Shown in pieces: positions 6,400-13,980 of a stretch of DNA of 64,000 bases. The stretch is from SAR92 clade bacterium H921 (GTDB taxonomy: Bacteria > Pseudomonadota > Gammaproteobacteria > Pseudomonadales > Porticoccaceae). The position numbers and the translations under genes were made by a program. How positions within the stretch are numbered: position 1 is the stretch's first letter; the number at the start of each line of letters is the position of its first letter. The stretch is from assembly GCA_025153755.1 (NCBI GenBank), contig JAOALD010000002.1, positions 1 to 64,000 on the forward strand, read 5' to 3'. The notes under the pieces were generated by a model. The model was not told the DNA's origin and did no database searches. It saw only the letters and a program-made list of their open reading frames with translations.

Positions 6400-7632
6400 T
6401 CATTTTATTGTGAGACTTGAGAGCTTGCCGTCAGACAGATAAAGTACCCTATCAGCCAATTGCAGGGTCTCTTGGCGGTGAGCAATAATGATTCTGGTCA
6501 TTTTTAGATGTTGGATTGCTTGATTAATACACTGCTCGTTTAATATGTCTAGATGACTTGTCCCTTCATCCATAAAAAGTATTTTTGGTTCTTTGTAGAG
6601 TGCCCTAGCCAATAAGATACGCTGTTGTTGACCGCCAGATAACGCAGACCCCATATCTCCAATATAGGTGTATAGACCCATGGGCATCTGTTCTATTTCA
6701 TCCCATATATATGCGGTCTTAGCCGCCTCGATTGCTTTTTTTAGATCAGCTTCAATATCAAAAAAACAAATATTCTGTAGGATGGAACCAGCCAGTAATT
6801 GGTCATTTTGCATTACCGCTGCAGTAATAGCTCGATAGCCTTTTAAGCCAATATGATGAAGAGGTTTACCCGCAACTAGCACTTTACCAGCACTAGGCTC
6901 TAGCAAGCCCATCATAACTTTGAGCAACGTGGTTTTACCCACGCCAGATGCGCCCGCAATGGCAACACATTCATTTGCTTTTATATCTAGCTCAAGATTT
7001 TTAAGAATATAGCCTTCACTTTCAGAATAACGAAAATCCAACTTTTGGAGGGAGATAGATGTATCGATACCTGCCTGAACTAGCGTGAGGGCATCGGTAT
7101 TTTTCTCCCTTTCCTGCAATGCTAAATCTGCGATTCTGTGCAGGTGCAATCGCACCATTAAAAATTGGAAAAGGCTGGATAACAACCCCTGTACTTGACT
7201 GCTAAAGCGAGCGCGAAAAGCCATAAAGGCGAAGAACATACCTACTGAAAATGAACTGCTTAACAGTGCTGAGCCTGCAACCCAAACTATAACAACGCCT
7301 TCAACTCCGGTTAGAAATCCCTGTACTGTGCCACTAATAATATTGATCTTGTTGAGCCTGATACCGGCATTCATCGAATCTACGTATTTGTTAGACCAAT
7401 CTTGGTGGCGCTGTCCCTCTTTGCCAAATATTTTAATGGCCTGCATGGCGCGCAAGGTTTCTAAAAAGTGTGAGTCCTGCTTGGCGCCATACATAATCTG
7501 CTCTTCTGTGGCATTTCTGATGGGCTTATATAATGCGAACTGTATGGCTGCGTAGGCAAAAGTAGACGCTAAGGCTATCAGCGATAGCTCCAGACTGTAT
7601 GAAAACATTAAGGCCAGTGTAATAACAACCAT
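6400..7632 (-). CDS. N-terminally truncated bacteriocin-type ABC exporter (permease-ATPase)
   Basis: The 410-aa frame contains the second half of an ABC exporter membrane domain and a complete nucleotide-binding domain. Visible motifs are Walker A GASGVGKTTL, signature LSGGQQQRILLARAL, Walker B ILFMDEGTSHLD and the switch histidine in IIAHRQE. The family is that of peptidase-containing bacteriocin exporters of about 700 aa; the C39 peptidase and first membrane helices are absent. The homologous frame continues upstream only to a TGA at 7678-7680 (FVSSLVDGIMVV), and the receptor terminator begins about 40 bp beyond. The ATG has no good ribosome-binding site, so this is probably a remnant that cannot process the peptides by itself. 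Confidence 0.75.
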   Translation of the reverse strand: MVVITLALMFSYSLELSLIALASTFAYAAIQFALYKPIRNATEEQIMYGAKQDSHFLETLRAMQAIKIFGKEGQRHQDWSNKYVDSMNAGIRLNKINIISGTVQGFLTGVEGVVIVWVAGSALLSSSFSVGMFFAFMAFRARFSSQVQGLLSSLFQFLMVRLHLHRIADLALQEREKNTDALTLVQAGIDTSISLQKLDFRYSESEGYILKNLELDIKANECVAIAGASGVGKTTLLKVMMGLLEPSAGKVLVAGKPLHHIGLKGYRAITAAVMQNDQLLAGSILQNICFFDIEADLKKAIEAAKTAYIWDEIEQMPMGLYTYIGDMGSALSGGQQQRILLARALYKEPKILFMDEGTSHLDILNEQCINQAIQHLKMTRIIIAHRQETLQLADRVLYLSDGKLSSLTIK

Positions 7633-7720
7633 AATGCCGTCTACCAGACTGCTGACAAAAGGAGACGAAAAATAATTTCATTAACTCGACCTTCTAGTTT
7701 ACTGATTTTTAAAAAAGCAA

Positions 7721-7749
7721 AAAAAACGGCGGGTAAACCCGCCGTTTTT
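7721..7749 (-). terminator. Intrinsic terminator of the large TonB receptor gene
   Basis: A perfect 7-bp stem CGGCGGG/CCCGCCG with loop TAAA (7727-7744) is flanked by an A-run and a T-run. On the minus strand it ends in eight T residues, right after the receptor stop codon. It can also act on the plus strand. Confidence 0.85.
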
Positions 7750-7765
7750 CAATCTATACTTTTAA

Positions 7766-10738
7766 CTAAAAGGTGACATTAAACCCTGCTGTAAAGATTT
7801 GCCCCATAGTGTCATAGCTGCTTGGGAAAGTATTGCCACTATTAGCTGCCGTTGTGCCTGCACCATTTCCTATAACTGGCGGGTCCTCATCGAGAACGTT
7901 ATCGACACCTACGTTTAGAGTGATATTCTCTCTTAGTTGATAGCTTGCCAAAAGATCGAAATAGTCGTAGCTACTGATTCTCTGAAACTCTGCGAAAGCC
8001 CCAGCCGCTTCATCAGGCGCTAAATCGATAGCAGACATATGGCGCCAAAGTGTTGATACGCTCCAATTGTCATAAGACCAAGTGGCTCTAGCGGTGAGTC
8101 TCAGGTCATGGATTGGGTTGCATTTAGTGCTGTAGTAGCCTTTACAATCAATAATGCTAGATACGTCAGTGCTCAGACTTTCCTGGGTCAAATACTTGTG
8201 TATCACTGTGTTGACTGTCAGGTAGCCTTTATCGCCTGTTGCCATGCCGAATGAAGCGCTAACATCGATACCCTCAGCTTGAAGGTAATCAAGATTAGTA
8301 GTGAAAGTATTAATACCTGCACCTGAAATGGTCATGCCTCCGCCGATACGATTAATTTTCGCGCATTCTTTAGTAATTCCTGACTTATAGCATTGATCAA
8401 GAATTTCTTGTGCGGTGAACTCACCGATATAATCATTCACTTTAATATCGTAGTAGTCTGCACTTATGGTTAGGTCCTCTACTAGGGCCGTCTCGGGAGT
8501 CCAAACTACGCCAGCGGTGAATGTATCAGCTTCTTCTGGAGAGGCTGGAGCAGCTGGATCTGAGCCTCCGAAAAGCGAAATCTGACCAGAAATGATATCA
8601 GGGATAGCTCCAACTTGACCTGCAGTCATTCCTGTAGAGATACACAAAGCACTGAGGGCAGCATCAATATTAGCAGAATTAGCTACCGAACATGGATCTT
8701 GAGTAGCGTTACCGAGGCTCGAGGTGACTGGAGAGAATAGTTCACCAACGTTGGGAGCTCGCTGCGCTTGCTGTTGCATCACTCGGAACATGACAGTATG
8801 GAATGGACGCCAATTTAAACCAGCTTTCCAAGTTGATGAAGACCCAGTTAAATCGTAATCGGAAGCTCGATAACCTAATTCTAAGACTAGTGATTCAGCA
8901 AAGGGTGCGGCGTCTAAAATGGGTACTAATGCTTCTACAAAGATATCATCTACTTTGAAACCACCAGAGATAGGAAGTTGGTTGCCACCAGCGCCGCCTA
9001 GACAGCTATTTGGCGCAAGTTTCAGGCACTCATCGGGATTAAATGCCCCATTCTCTTGTCGATGCTCATAGCCTACACTAAAAGATACAGCGCTTTCGGC
9101 ACCAGGCATTTTAAGGCCGGCAATTTGCCCGCCGAAGGTTGCTGAGGCGAGCAGCTGGTCGTACTTTTGCTGGTAGAGGGAAATAGCCTGTGCGTATCCA
9201 GCCATTGCTGGAGTAATAGTACCGTACCCACCAAAGAGATCGATTGGCACACAGGTTGAGTCGCCATTTTCACAAGTCACACCATCTGTTGAGTCCAAAG
9301 CATTTTGAATGTTGGTGAGATTTGTATAACCAGCCCTAACTCCGGTGCGGTTGGTTTCGCCGTACTGGATGCCTACATCATAATAATAGTTATCCATTAC
9401 ATCGCCCTTCACGCCCATCATAAAGTTAAAATGATCGGTGTCATAATTCTCGGAGCGAGGTCCTAATTCTAAGGTGCGACGACGCAGTACCATAGGCAGA
9501 TAATCCCCCGAATTAACAGTCCCATCTGCGTCAGTATCCTTCCAACCTAATCCAGCACCATCCCACTCTCCTGACGCAATCAAAGCATTGCCCGCATCTA
9601 TTATTGTGGTTCTTGCTTGATCGCTGAGGAAAAAGTTGTCAACAGGAACGTTAAATGGCTGACCAAAAGTCCCTGATGGAGCAACCTGAGCAACCACAGT
9701 GACATTACTGAAACTCAAGCTAGAGTAAACATTTGCAGCTTCACTGATTTCGTAATTAGCAATCACCATACCTGAGTATTTTTCTTGCGGCGTTTGATAG
9801 TAGTTGAAAGGGTTGAAATTAAATACTGAGCACCGTCCTGTATTTAAGCCCACAGTGCTAGGGTCAGTATTTAAGGTTCGATCATCGCGGAACTGACCAA
9901 GTTCAGAACCACCAACAATCTGCGCCGCAGTCGGAATAGATGTTGTTGAACCACCAGCAGTCACTGCGCCAGTGCCGGGGCTGCAGTTTTCAGTTTCTGT
10001 CGGTGTGTCGCCGGCGAGAAATTTATCGTAATTGGAACCATCAGATGTACCTATGCCTAAGAGGCCTAGCGGACGATCACCTAGCTTTACTGCATTTCGG
10101 TCGGCCCATGTAATGTTCATCGCAACATTACCTCGGCCATCGTCCAAATTAGAGCCCATGGTTAAAGATATAGTGTTGGTCTCTCCATCGCTTTCGCCGG
10201 TCTGGTTTGAAATAACACTTAGATCAAGGCCTTCAAAGTCATTTTTCATTTGAAAATTGATTGCTCCAGCAATAGCATCCGAACCATAAACTGACGATGC
10301 ACCGCCAGTCAAAATATCGATGTTCCTAACTAGTGCTGTAGGTATAACTTGGGTATCAACGCGCCCATTGTAGTTATATGGCGTCATTCTACGGCCGTTC
10401 ATCAGTATAAGATTACGCTCACTTCCCAGGCCACGTAAGTTCACGGTTGCCGCTCCTGCCGTTCCATTGTTGGTGTTCTGACCATCGCCTGGAATGGTAA
10501 TAGGCAAGTTCCGAAGAATTTTTTCAATCTCCGGCTCTTGCTGAAGCATTATTTCCTTAGCATTAATTGAGGTAATTGGGCTAGATGACTCAATGCCAGC
10601 CGCTTTAATACGTGACCCAGTTACCATCACTTCCTCAATTTCGTCTTTATCTTGCGCAAATGCGGGCAAGCACAGAAAAGTCCCCGCAACCACTGCAATG
10701 CTGACTCTTATCGCCGTCCTCATTTTTATATTGTTCAT
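7766..10738 (-). CDS. TonB-dependent outer-membrane receptor (large)
   Basis: The 990-aa product has a signal peptide ending PAFAQ, then a TonB-box-like segment (DEIEEVMVTGSRI), a plug domain with NLRGLGSERNLILMNGRR and GGASSVYGSDAIAGAINF, and a long beta-barrel ending in phenylalanine (GFNVTF). Such receptors import siderophores, vitamins, carbohydrates or peptides across the outer membrane using TonB energy; the ligand cannot be told here. The start is the ATG preceded by AAGGAGAGCTAT, 11 codons inside the longest frame. It is transcribed alone and ends at a strong terminator. It may belong to the accessory island or be native; codon use does not settle this. Confidence 0.92.
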   Translation of the reverse strand: MNNIKMRTAIRVSIAVVAGTFLCLPAFAQDKDEIEEVMVTGSRIKAAGIESSSPITSINAKEIMLQQEPEIEKILRNLPITIPGDGQNTNNGTAGAATVNLRGLGSERNLILMNGRRMTPYNYNGRVDTQVIPTALVRNIDILTGGASSVYGSDAIAGAINFQMKNDFEGLDLSVISNQTGESDGETNTISLTMGSNLDDGRGNVAMNITWADRNAVKLGDRPLGLLGIGTSDGSNYDKFLAGDTPTETENCSPGTGAVTAGGSTTSIPTAAQIVGGSELGQFRDDRTLNTDPSTVGLNTGRCSVFNFNPFNYYQTPQEKYSGMVIANYEISEAANVYSSLSFSNVTVVAQVAPSGTFGQPFNVPVDNFFLSDQARTTIIDAGNALIASGEWDGAGLGWKDTDADGTVNSGDYLPMVLRRRTLELGPRSENYDTDHFNFMMGVKGDVMDNYYYDVGIQYGETNRTGVRAGYTNLTNIQNALDSTDGVTCENGDSTCVPIDLFGGYGTITPAMAGYAQAISLYQQKYDQLLASATFGGQIAGLKMPGAESAVSFSVGYEHRQENGAFNPDECLKLAPNSCLGGAGGNQLPISGGFKVDDIFVEALVPILDAAPFAESLVLELGYRASDYDLTGSSSTWKAGLNWRPFHTVMFRVMQQQAQRAPNVGELFSPVTSSLGNATQDPCSVANSANIDAALSALCISTGMTAGQVGAIPDIISGQISLFGGSDPAAPASPEEADTFTAGVVWTPETALVEDLTISADYYDIKVNDYIGEFTAQEILDQCYKSGITKECAKINRIGGGMTISGAGINTFTTNLDYLQAEGIDVSASFGMATGDKGYLTVNTVIHKYLTQESLSTDVSSIIDCKGYYSTKCNPIHDLRLTARATWSYDNWSVSTLWRHMSAIDLAPDEAAGAFAEFQRISSYDYFDLLASYQLRENITLNVGVDNVLDEDPPVIGNGAGTTAANSGNTFPSSYDTMGQIFTAGFNVTF

Positions 10739-10968
10739 ATAGCTCTCCTTGAGAATAGATTCCCACCTCATAATCGAAATGGAGTGTTAAGTGTAGTCCA
10801 TTAAAAGCGGGCATGTAGACGCCGTTCAGTTTTTGTGAGGCCCTTCAGATGAATCGGTCAATTTTTTTATCGCACGTTTTATATCAGAATTCTTGGGCTC
10901 TATGGGTGCGATTCACGCAGATTTAATAGCCCTATATATTACTCAGTAATTTAACATGTTAAAGAACG

Positions 10969-11166
10969 TCATCTGCGAGTAAATTTAATCGGCAATGACT
11001 TAACACCCCGTCGAAAATTTGACCGTAACAACGTTGGAGACGACATCATTTCAATGCTACTAAAATGTTCTCCCAGTTCACTAAAAATTGCGCGTATTTG
11101 GGCCTCCGCCAATTGAGCAACAAGGCAAAAATGCGGACCATAACCAAAACTCAAGTGCTTATTGGA
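10969..11166 (-). pseudogene. Cytochrome P450 C-terminal fragment
   Basis: A 65-codon minus-strand frame bounded upstream by TAG encodes SNKHLSFGYGPHFCLVAQLA followed by a helix and LRSNFRRGVKSLPIKF. This matches the heme-binding loop (FGxGxHxCxG) and the last helix and strand of bacterial P450 enzymes. The usual Gly after the Cys-Leu is Val. The first roughly 330 residues are missing and no start is usable, so it is a remnant next to the IS91-like scar. Confidence 0.75.
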
Positions 11167-11288
11167 CTATCTTGTTATGTCAGATGCGTCGGGCGCCGAA
11201 AAAAGCCTTTGATCATAGTTCGCATAAGTTAATTCCTGCTTTACAGCTGTACACCCAGATGGTGAAAAATTGCCAATAAATATTCTAT

Positions 11289-11706
11289 ATCGGGGTGACG
11301 GCGACACTCAGCGGCAGCCATCAGATGTGCAAGGCAAAGCAAAACATACGGATCGACAAAAAGGATTCGGTAGATTCAAGGACGTTGTGAGCGGTTGGGC
11401 CATGTTGTTAGCCCGTATTTATGATGTATTCCCCCTAGTTTGCCCCCAGTGCGGTGGGTCCATGCGAGTGTTGAGTGTTGTGACCGACATTCAATCGGTA
11501 GAGAAGATACTGACGCACATTAATGAGCCTATCGACGCACCGGTCATGATGCCAGCGCGATGGCCGCCTCAGGCGGGGTTCGATTTTGATCAGCGGGTTG
11601 ATGATGAGGGGAGTATTGATCAAACCTTAATCTTAGGATCACTACTTTACTGGATGCTTAAGCTTAAAGTGACACTCGGTACATATTGGCTCGTGTTTTT
11701 CCGCTG
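11289..11706 (+). repeat. Direct repeat, copy 1 (partner 13407-13824)
   Basis: About 418 bp repeated in the same orientation. The copies differ at four bases near the left end and a few at the right end, with about 350 identical bases between. After the repeat the two tails keep a weaker, drifting similarity for about 100 bp (for example CTGTGTGGAAAAC versus CTGTGGAAAGC). Confidence 0.85.
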
Positions 11707-11734
11707 CTACTTTTTTGGGATAACGATTTTGTAG
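11289..11734 (+). pseudogene. IS91-family transposase, C-terminal fragment (copy 1)
   Basis: The frame encodes the characteristic end of IS91-like Y2 transposases: GWAMLLARIYDVFPLVCPQC (with the CPxCGG zinc motif), MRVLSVVTD, ILTHINEP and PARWPP. The catalytic tyrosines and the N-terminal zinc-binding part are missing. The first bases match copy 2 at 13407 onward, and upstream of 11289 the two diverge at once, so both are truncated there or joined to different DNA. IS91 elements move by rolling-circle replication and can carry neighbouring DNA. Confidence 0.8.
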
Positions 11735-11811
11735 CCTTGTGGTTTCCATTTGAGGAGGTTTTTCGTCCGGGTCGCTGCAATGCTGTGTGGAAAACTGGTT
11801 GGTTTGTGTCT

Positions 11812-12057
11812 ATGTTTAAGCTGTTAGCTTACAGGAGAAGTCAAATAGAGAGGAAGCACACTCACCTTGAGATGATACAGGGAATAGTTAATAGACTTTC
11901 TCACAATTCATTTCTATTAAAGGGTTGGTCTGTAGTACTTGTGTCAGCCATGTTCGCATTGGCAGCCAAAGATACACAGCTGTTATTTGTTTATCTCGCC
12001 TATTTTCCTGCAATCATTATGCTTTTAATTAATCCGTCCTATCAATTAGCCGCATAA
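11812..12057 (+). CDS. Cassette 1: small membrane protein, probably truncated
   Basis: The 81-aa reading has the block IVNRLSHNSFLLKGWSVVLV followed by a hydrophobic stretch (ALAAKDTQLLFVYLAYFPAIIMLL). I recognise this as a hypothetical protein common in environmental integron cassettes, there usually longer, with a second helix pair and a polar tail. Here it stops right at the attC, so the C-terminus is missing. The start is uncertain: the frame is open back into the transposase fragment, and ATGs at 11812 or 60 bp further in are candidates. Function unknown. Confidence 0.55.
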   Translation: MFKLLAYRRSQIERKHTHLEMIQGIVNRLSHNSFLLKGWSVVLVSAMFALAAKDTQLLFVYLAYFPAIIMLLINPSYQLAA

Positions 12058-12151
12058 CGAGCAATTTAAACGGAACTAAAACAGCTTGCCATGTTTCGTT
12101 CCTCAATAAGTTTGGCAAACAATTTTAGTCCGCTTAATGTGGGCGTTATAC
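12052..12151 (+). other. attC recombination site 1
   Basis: A 100-bp imperfect palindrome with outer boxes GCATAAC (12052-12058) and GTTATAC (12145-12151). The inner arms CGGAACTAAAACAGCTTGCCA and TGGCAAACAATTTTAGTCCG pair with one unpaired extra A. The extra base is the mark used by integrases to choose the strand. The site overlaps the stop codon of the preceding gene. Confidence 0.8.
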
Positions 12152-12171
12152 TTTAGAGAGGAATTGAGGAT

Positions 12172-12555
12172 TTGTTTTTAATAACAACCGGGATAGATCA
12201 CGTAAATCTACAAGTAAGCAACCTTGAAAAAAGTGTAGAATTTTGGAAAGAGCTTCTTGGGTTCGACGTGCTTGAAACTATCTCAGAACAAAAGGGTGCA
12301 ATTATTGGGACCCAAGCTGCAATGTTAGCTCTTTATGAGAAAGAGAATCTTGGTCGTATCGAAAAGCATGGGTTTTCACATGTTAGTTTCCATATTAGTA
12401 ACTTTGATGATGCGGTTCAGCTCTGTGAAAAAAAAGGTATAACAATTCTATACGAAGGTGTTGTTCAGTGGCCCTATTCTCAGTCTTTATACATAAAGGA
12501 CCCTGACGGCTATGAAATAGAATTATCACAAAAATGGGGCGGTGCTATTGTATAG
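12172..12555 (+). CDS. Cassette 2: VOC/glyoxalase-superfamily protein
   Basis: The 127-aa protein has the two-module betaalphabetabetabeta fold of the vicinal-oxygen-chelate superfamily: IDHVNLQVSNLEKSVEFW at 8-25, a GFSHVSFHIS strand at about 67-76, and YIKDPDGYEIEL at about 107-118. Putative metal ligands are His10, His70 and Glu117. Members include glyoxalase I, fosfomycin-modifying enzymes and ring-cleavage dioxygenases. The substrate is unknown, but VOC proteins are frequent resistance or detoxification cassettes. Translation seems to start at TTG after GAATTGAGGA. The gene is bracketed by two attC sites, so it is a complete cassette. Confidence 0.85.
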   Translation: MFLITTGIDHVNLQVSNLEKSVEFWKELLGFDVLETISEQKGAIIGTQAAMLALYEKENLGRIEKHGFSHVSFHISNFDDAVQLCEKKGITILYEGVVQWPYSQSLYIKDPDGYEIELSQKWGGAIV

Positions 12556-12562
12556 TCGGCCG

Positions 12563-12661
12563 GTATAACAAATTAATTCATAGGAATTGTGTAGGCCGTC
12601 ACAATTTTGGCGGAGCAAAAATAGCGCCACCCTACACAATCCTGTTATTAAGGCGTTATAT
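12563..12661 (+). other. attC recombination site 2
   Basis: A 99-bp palindrome with outer boxes GTATAAC (12563-12569) and GTTATAT (12655-12661). The inner arms GGAATTGTGTAGG and CCTACACAATCC pair fully except for one extra A, the expected extrahelical base. It starts 8 bp after the VOC stop codon. Confidence 0.85.
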
Positions 12662-12684
12662 TTTTTACCAGGATTTGAGTTTAT

Positions 12685-12950
12685 ATGGAAGTTTTAATGT
12701 TATATCCAATGTTTTCAATGGTTCTTTTAACTTTTATTGTTGCCTGTATTGCGGTCAAAGCCAGATTCGCTAGTGTTAAAAATAAAACGGTAAGAGCTAA
12801 GTTTTATAGTTTAATGAAGGTCAGGAAGTTCCTGACATAATCATAAAAACTACACGTAATTTTAATAACCAATTCGAAGTACCTTTATTATTTTACGTCG
12901 TGTGCTTTCGTTTTGGTTTTCATTATTATGCGTTATGGCGTTGTGGATAA
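12685..12950 (+). pseudogene. Cassette 3: frameshifted and truncated MAPEG-family protein
   Basis: From the ATG the frame reads MEVLMLYPMFSMVLLTFIVA and continues to a stop at 12838. A shift near 12816-12819 restores the family sequence, EVPDIIIKTTRNFNNQFEVP then LLFYVVC, up to a stop at 12948. This is the N-terminal half of a MAPEG-like four-helix membrane protein (normally about 130 aa). One base appears to be lost in the middle, and the last two helices are missing before the attC. It is a dead cassette gene. Confidence 0.7.
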
Positions 12951-12967
12951 ACGTGTTGCTATAAAAA

Positions 12968-13069
12968 ATATAACAAGGCGCTCAAGAACGGACAATAAGC
13001 AGTTAGCTTTAGTTCGCTCCTCACTAATTTTAGCCAACAACTTTTTGCCGCTTAGCGCGGCGGTGTATT
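12968..13069 (+). other. attC recombination site 3
   Basis: About 102 bp from ATATAAC (12968-12974) to a degenerate right box near 13063-13069 (GTGTATT instead of GTTATAT). Inner arms such as GTTAGCT and AGCCAAC pair. The conserved bottom-end pattern CCGCTTAGCGCGGCGG resembles the matching part of site 1. The weaker right box suggests decay. Confidence 0.65.
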
Positions 13070-13083
13070 TTTAGGAGTTGGCA

Positions 13084-13389
13084 ATGAAACTAGATATTTA
13101 CCAAATTGATGCTTTCGCAGAACAGCCTTTCGAGGGTAATCGAGCTGCTGTAGTTCCTTTAGAAAAATGGTTACCTGATGCTACCATGCAAGCAATCGCA
13201 GAAGAAAACAACCTTGCTGAGACAGCATTTTTTGTCCCATCTAATAGGGGATTTCATATTCGCTGGTTTACACCAAACACCGAGGTTCTTGCTGCCAAGG
13301 CCGAGAGAGCATCGTCACAGTTATCATGGTGTGTTGGCCGCCAATGCCAGATTAAGACAAGAGGTGGCGCGAGTAGGCCTGCCGATTAA
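13084..13389 (+). pseudogene. Cassette 4: PhzF-family protein, cut off by the IS91-like fragment
   Basis: The product begins MKLDIYQIDAFAEQPFEGNR, with AIAEENNLAETAFFVP and IRWFTPNTEV, the unmistakable N-terminus of PhzF-like isomerases (normally about 260-290 aa). At the point where the family continues with DLCGHATL, around base 13288, the DNA switches to the transposase fragment. The remaining codons to 13389 are transposase read in the wrong frame. Glu47 (NLAE), the family's general acid/base, is retained, but the fold cannot form. Start chosen at ATG after TTAGGAGTTGGCA. Confidence 0.85.
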
Positions 13390-13840
13390 TGAACCACCGA
13401 AGGTGAATCGGGGTGACGGCGACACTCAGCCACAGCCATCAGACGAGCAAGGCAAAGCAAAACATACGGATCGACAAAAAGGATTCGGTAGATTCAAGGA
13501 CGTTGTGAGCGGTTGGGCCATGTTGTTAGCCCGTATTTATGATGTATTCCCCCTAGTTTGCCCCCAGTGCGGTGGGTCCATGCGAGTGTTGAGTGTTGTG
13601 ACCGACATTCAATCGGTAGAGAAGATACTGACGCACATTAATGAGCCTATCGACGCACCGGTCATGATGCCAGCGCGATGGCCGCCTCAGGCGGGGTTCG
13701 ATTTTGATCAGCGGGTTGATGATGAGGGGAGTATTGATCAAACCTTAATCTTAGGATCACTACTTTACTGGATGCTTAAGCTTAAAGTGACACTCGGTAC
13801 ATATTGGCTCATGTCTTTCCGCTGTTTTTTTTGGCATTAA
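13288..13840 (+). pseudogene. IS91-family transposase, C-terminal fragment (copy 2)
   Basis: From the junction inside the PhzF gene the reading is LLPRPREHRHSYHGVLAANA and RLRQEV, then the part shared with copy 1 (WAMLLARIYDVFPLVCPQCGG, PARWPP), to a stop at 13838. It is about 40 residues longer at the N-terminal side than copy 1 but still lacks the catalytic domain. It ends 140 bp before the DUF885 gene, where core chromosome resumes. The shared right end suggests the two copies derive from the same element. Confidence 0.85.
13407..13824 (+). repeat. Direct repeat, copy 2 (partner 11289-11706)
   Basis: Second copy of the near-identical 418-bp repeat. Recombination between the copies would delete the whole cassette array (about 2.1 kb). 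Confidence 0.85.
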
Positions 13841-13980
13841 GGTTTTGAAACCACTGCTGTTCCTTCAGAGGCCATTTTTCTCTCGATTCCTGTCATAATC
13901 TGTGGAAAGCTAAACTTTCTGAGTCTACCTTTATAGGTAAAACCGTATGCTGTGCATCCGGATTTCCTCTTTTTAAACTA

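Larger units (their letters stand above)
11735..13287 (+). mobile_element. Integron gene-cassette array without integrase
   Basis: Between the two IS91-like fragments lie four consecutive plus-strand cassette-like units separated by three attC-like sites of 99-102 bp. Each unit is one small gene followed closely by an imperfect palindrome that starts near (A/G)xATAAC and ends near GTTATA(C/T). No integron integrase gene or attI is visible, so this is an orphan cluster of attC sites. Encoded products (membrane protein, VOC protein, MAPEG protein, PhzF protein) are all typical of environmental cassettes. Two of the four genes are broken, pointing to an old, inactive array. Confidence 0.8.

Noticed and set aside
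11735-13287. Functional integron with its own integrase
   Set aside because: No tyrosine-recombinase frame is present on either strand near the cassettes, and two cassettes are broken, so I call it an orphan array.
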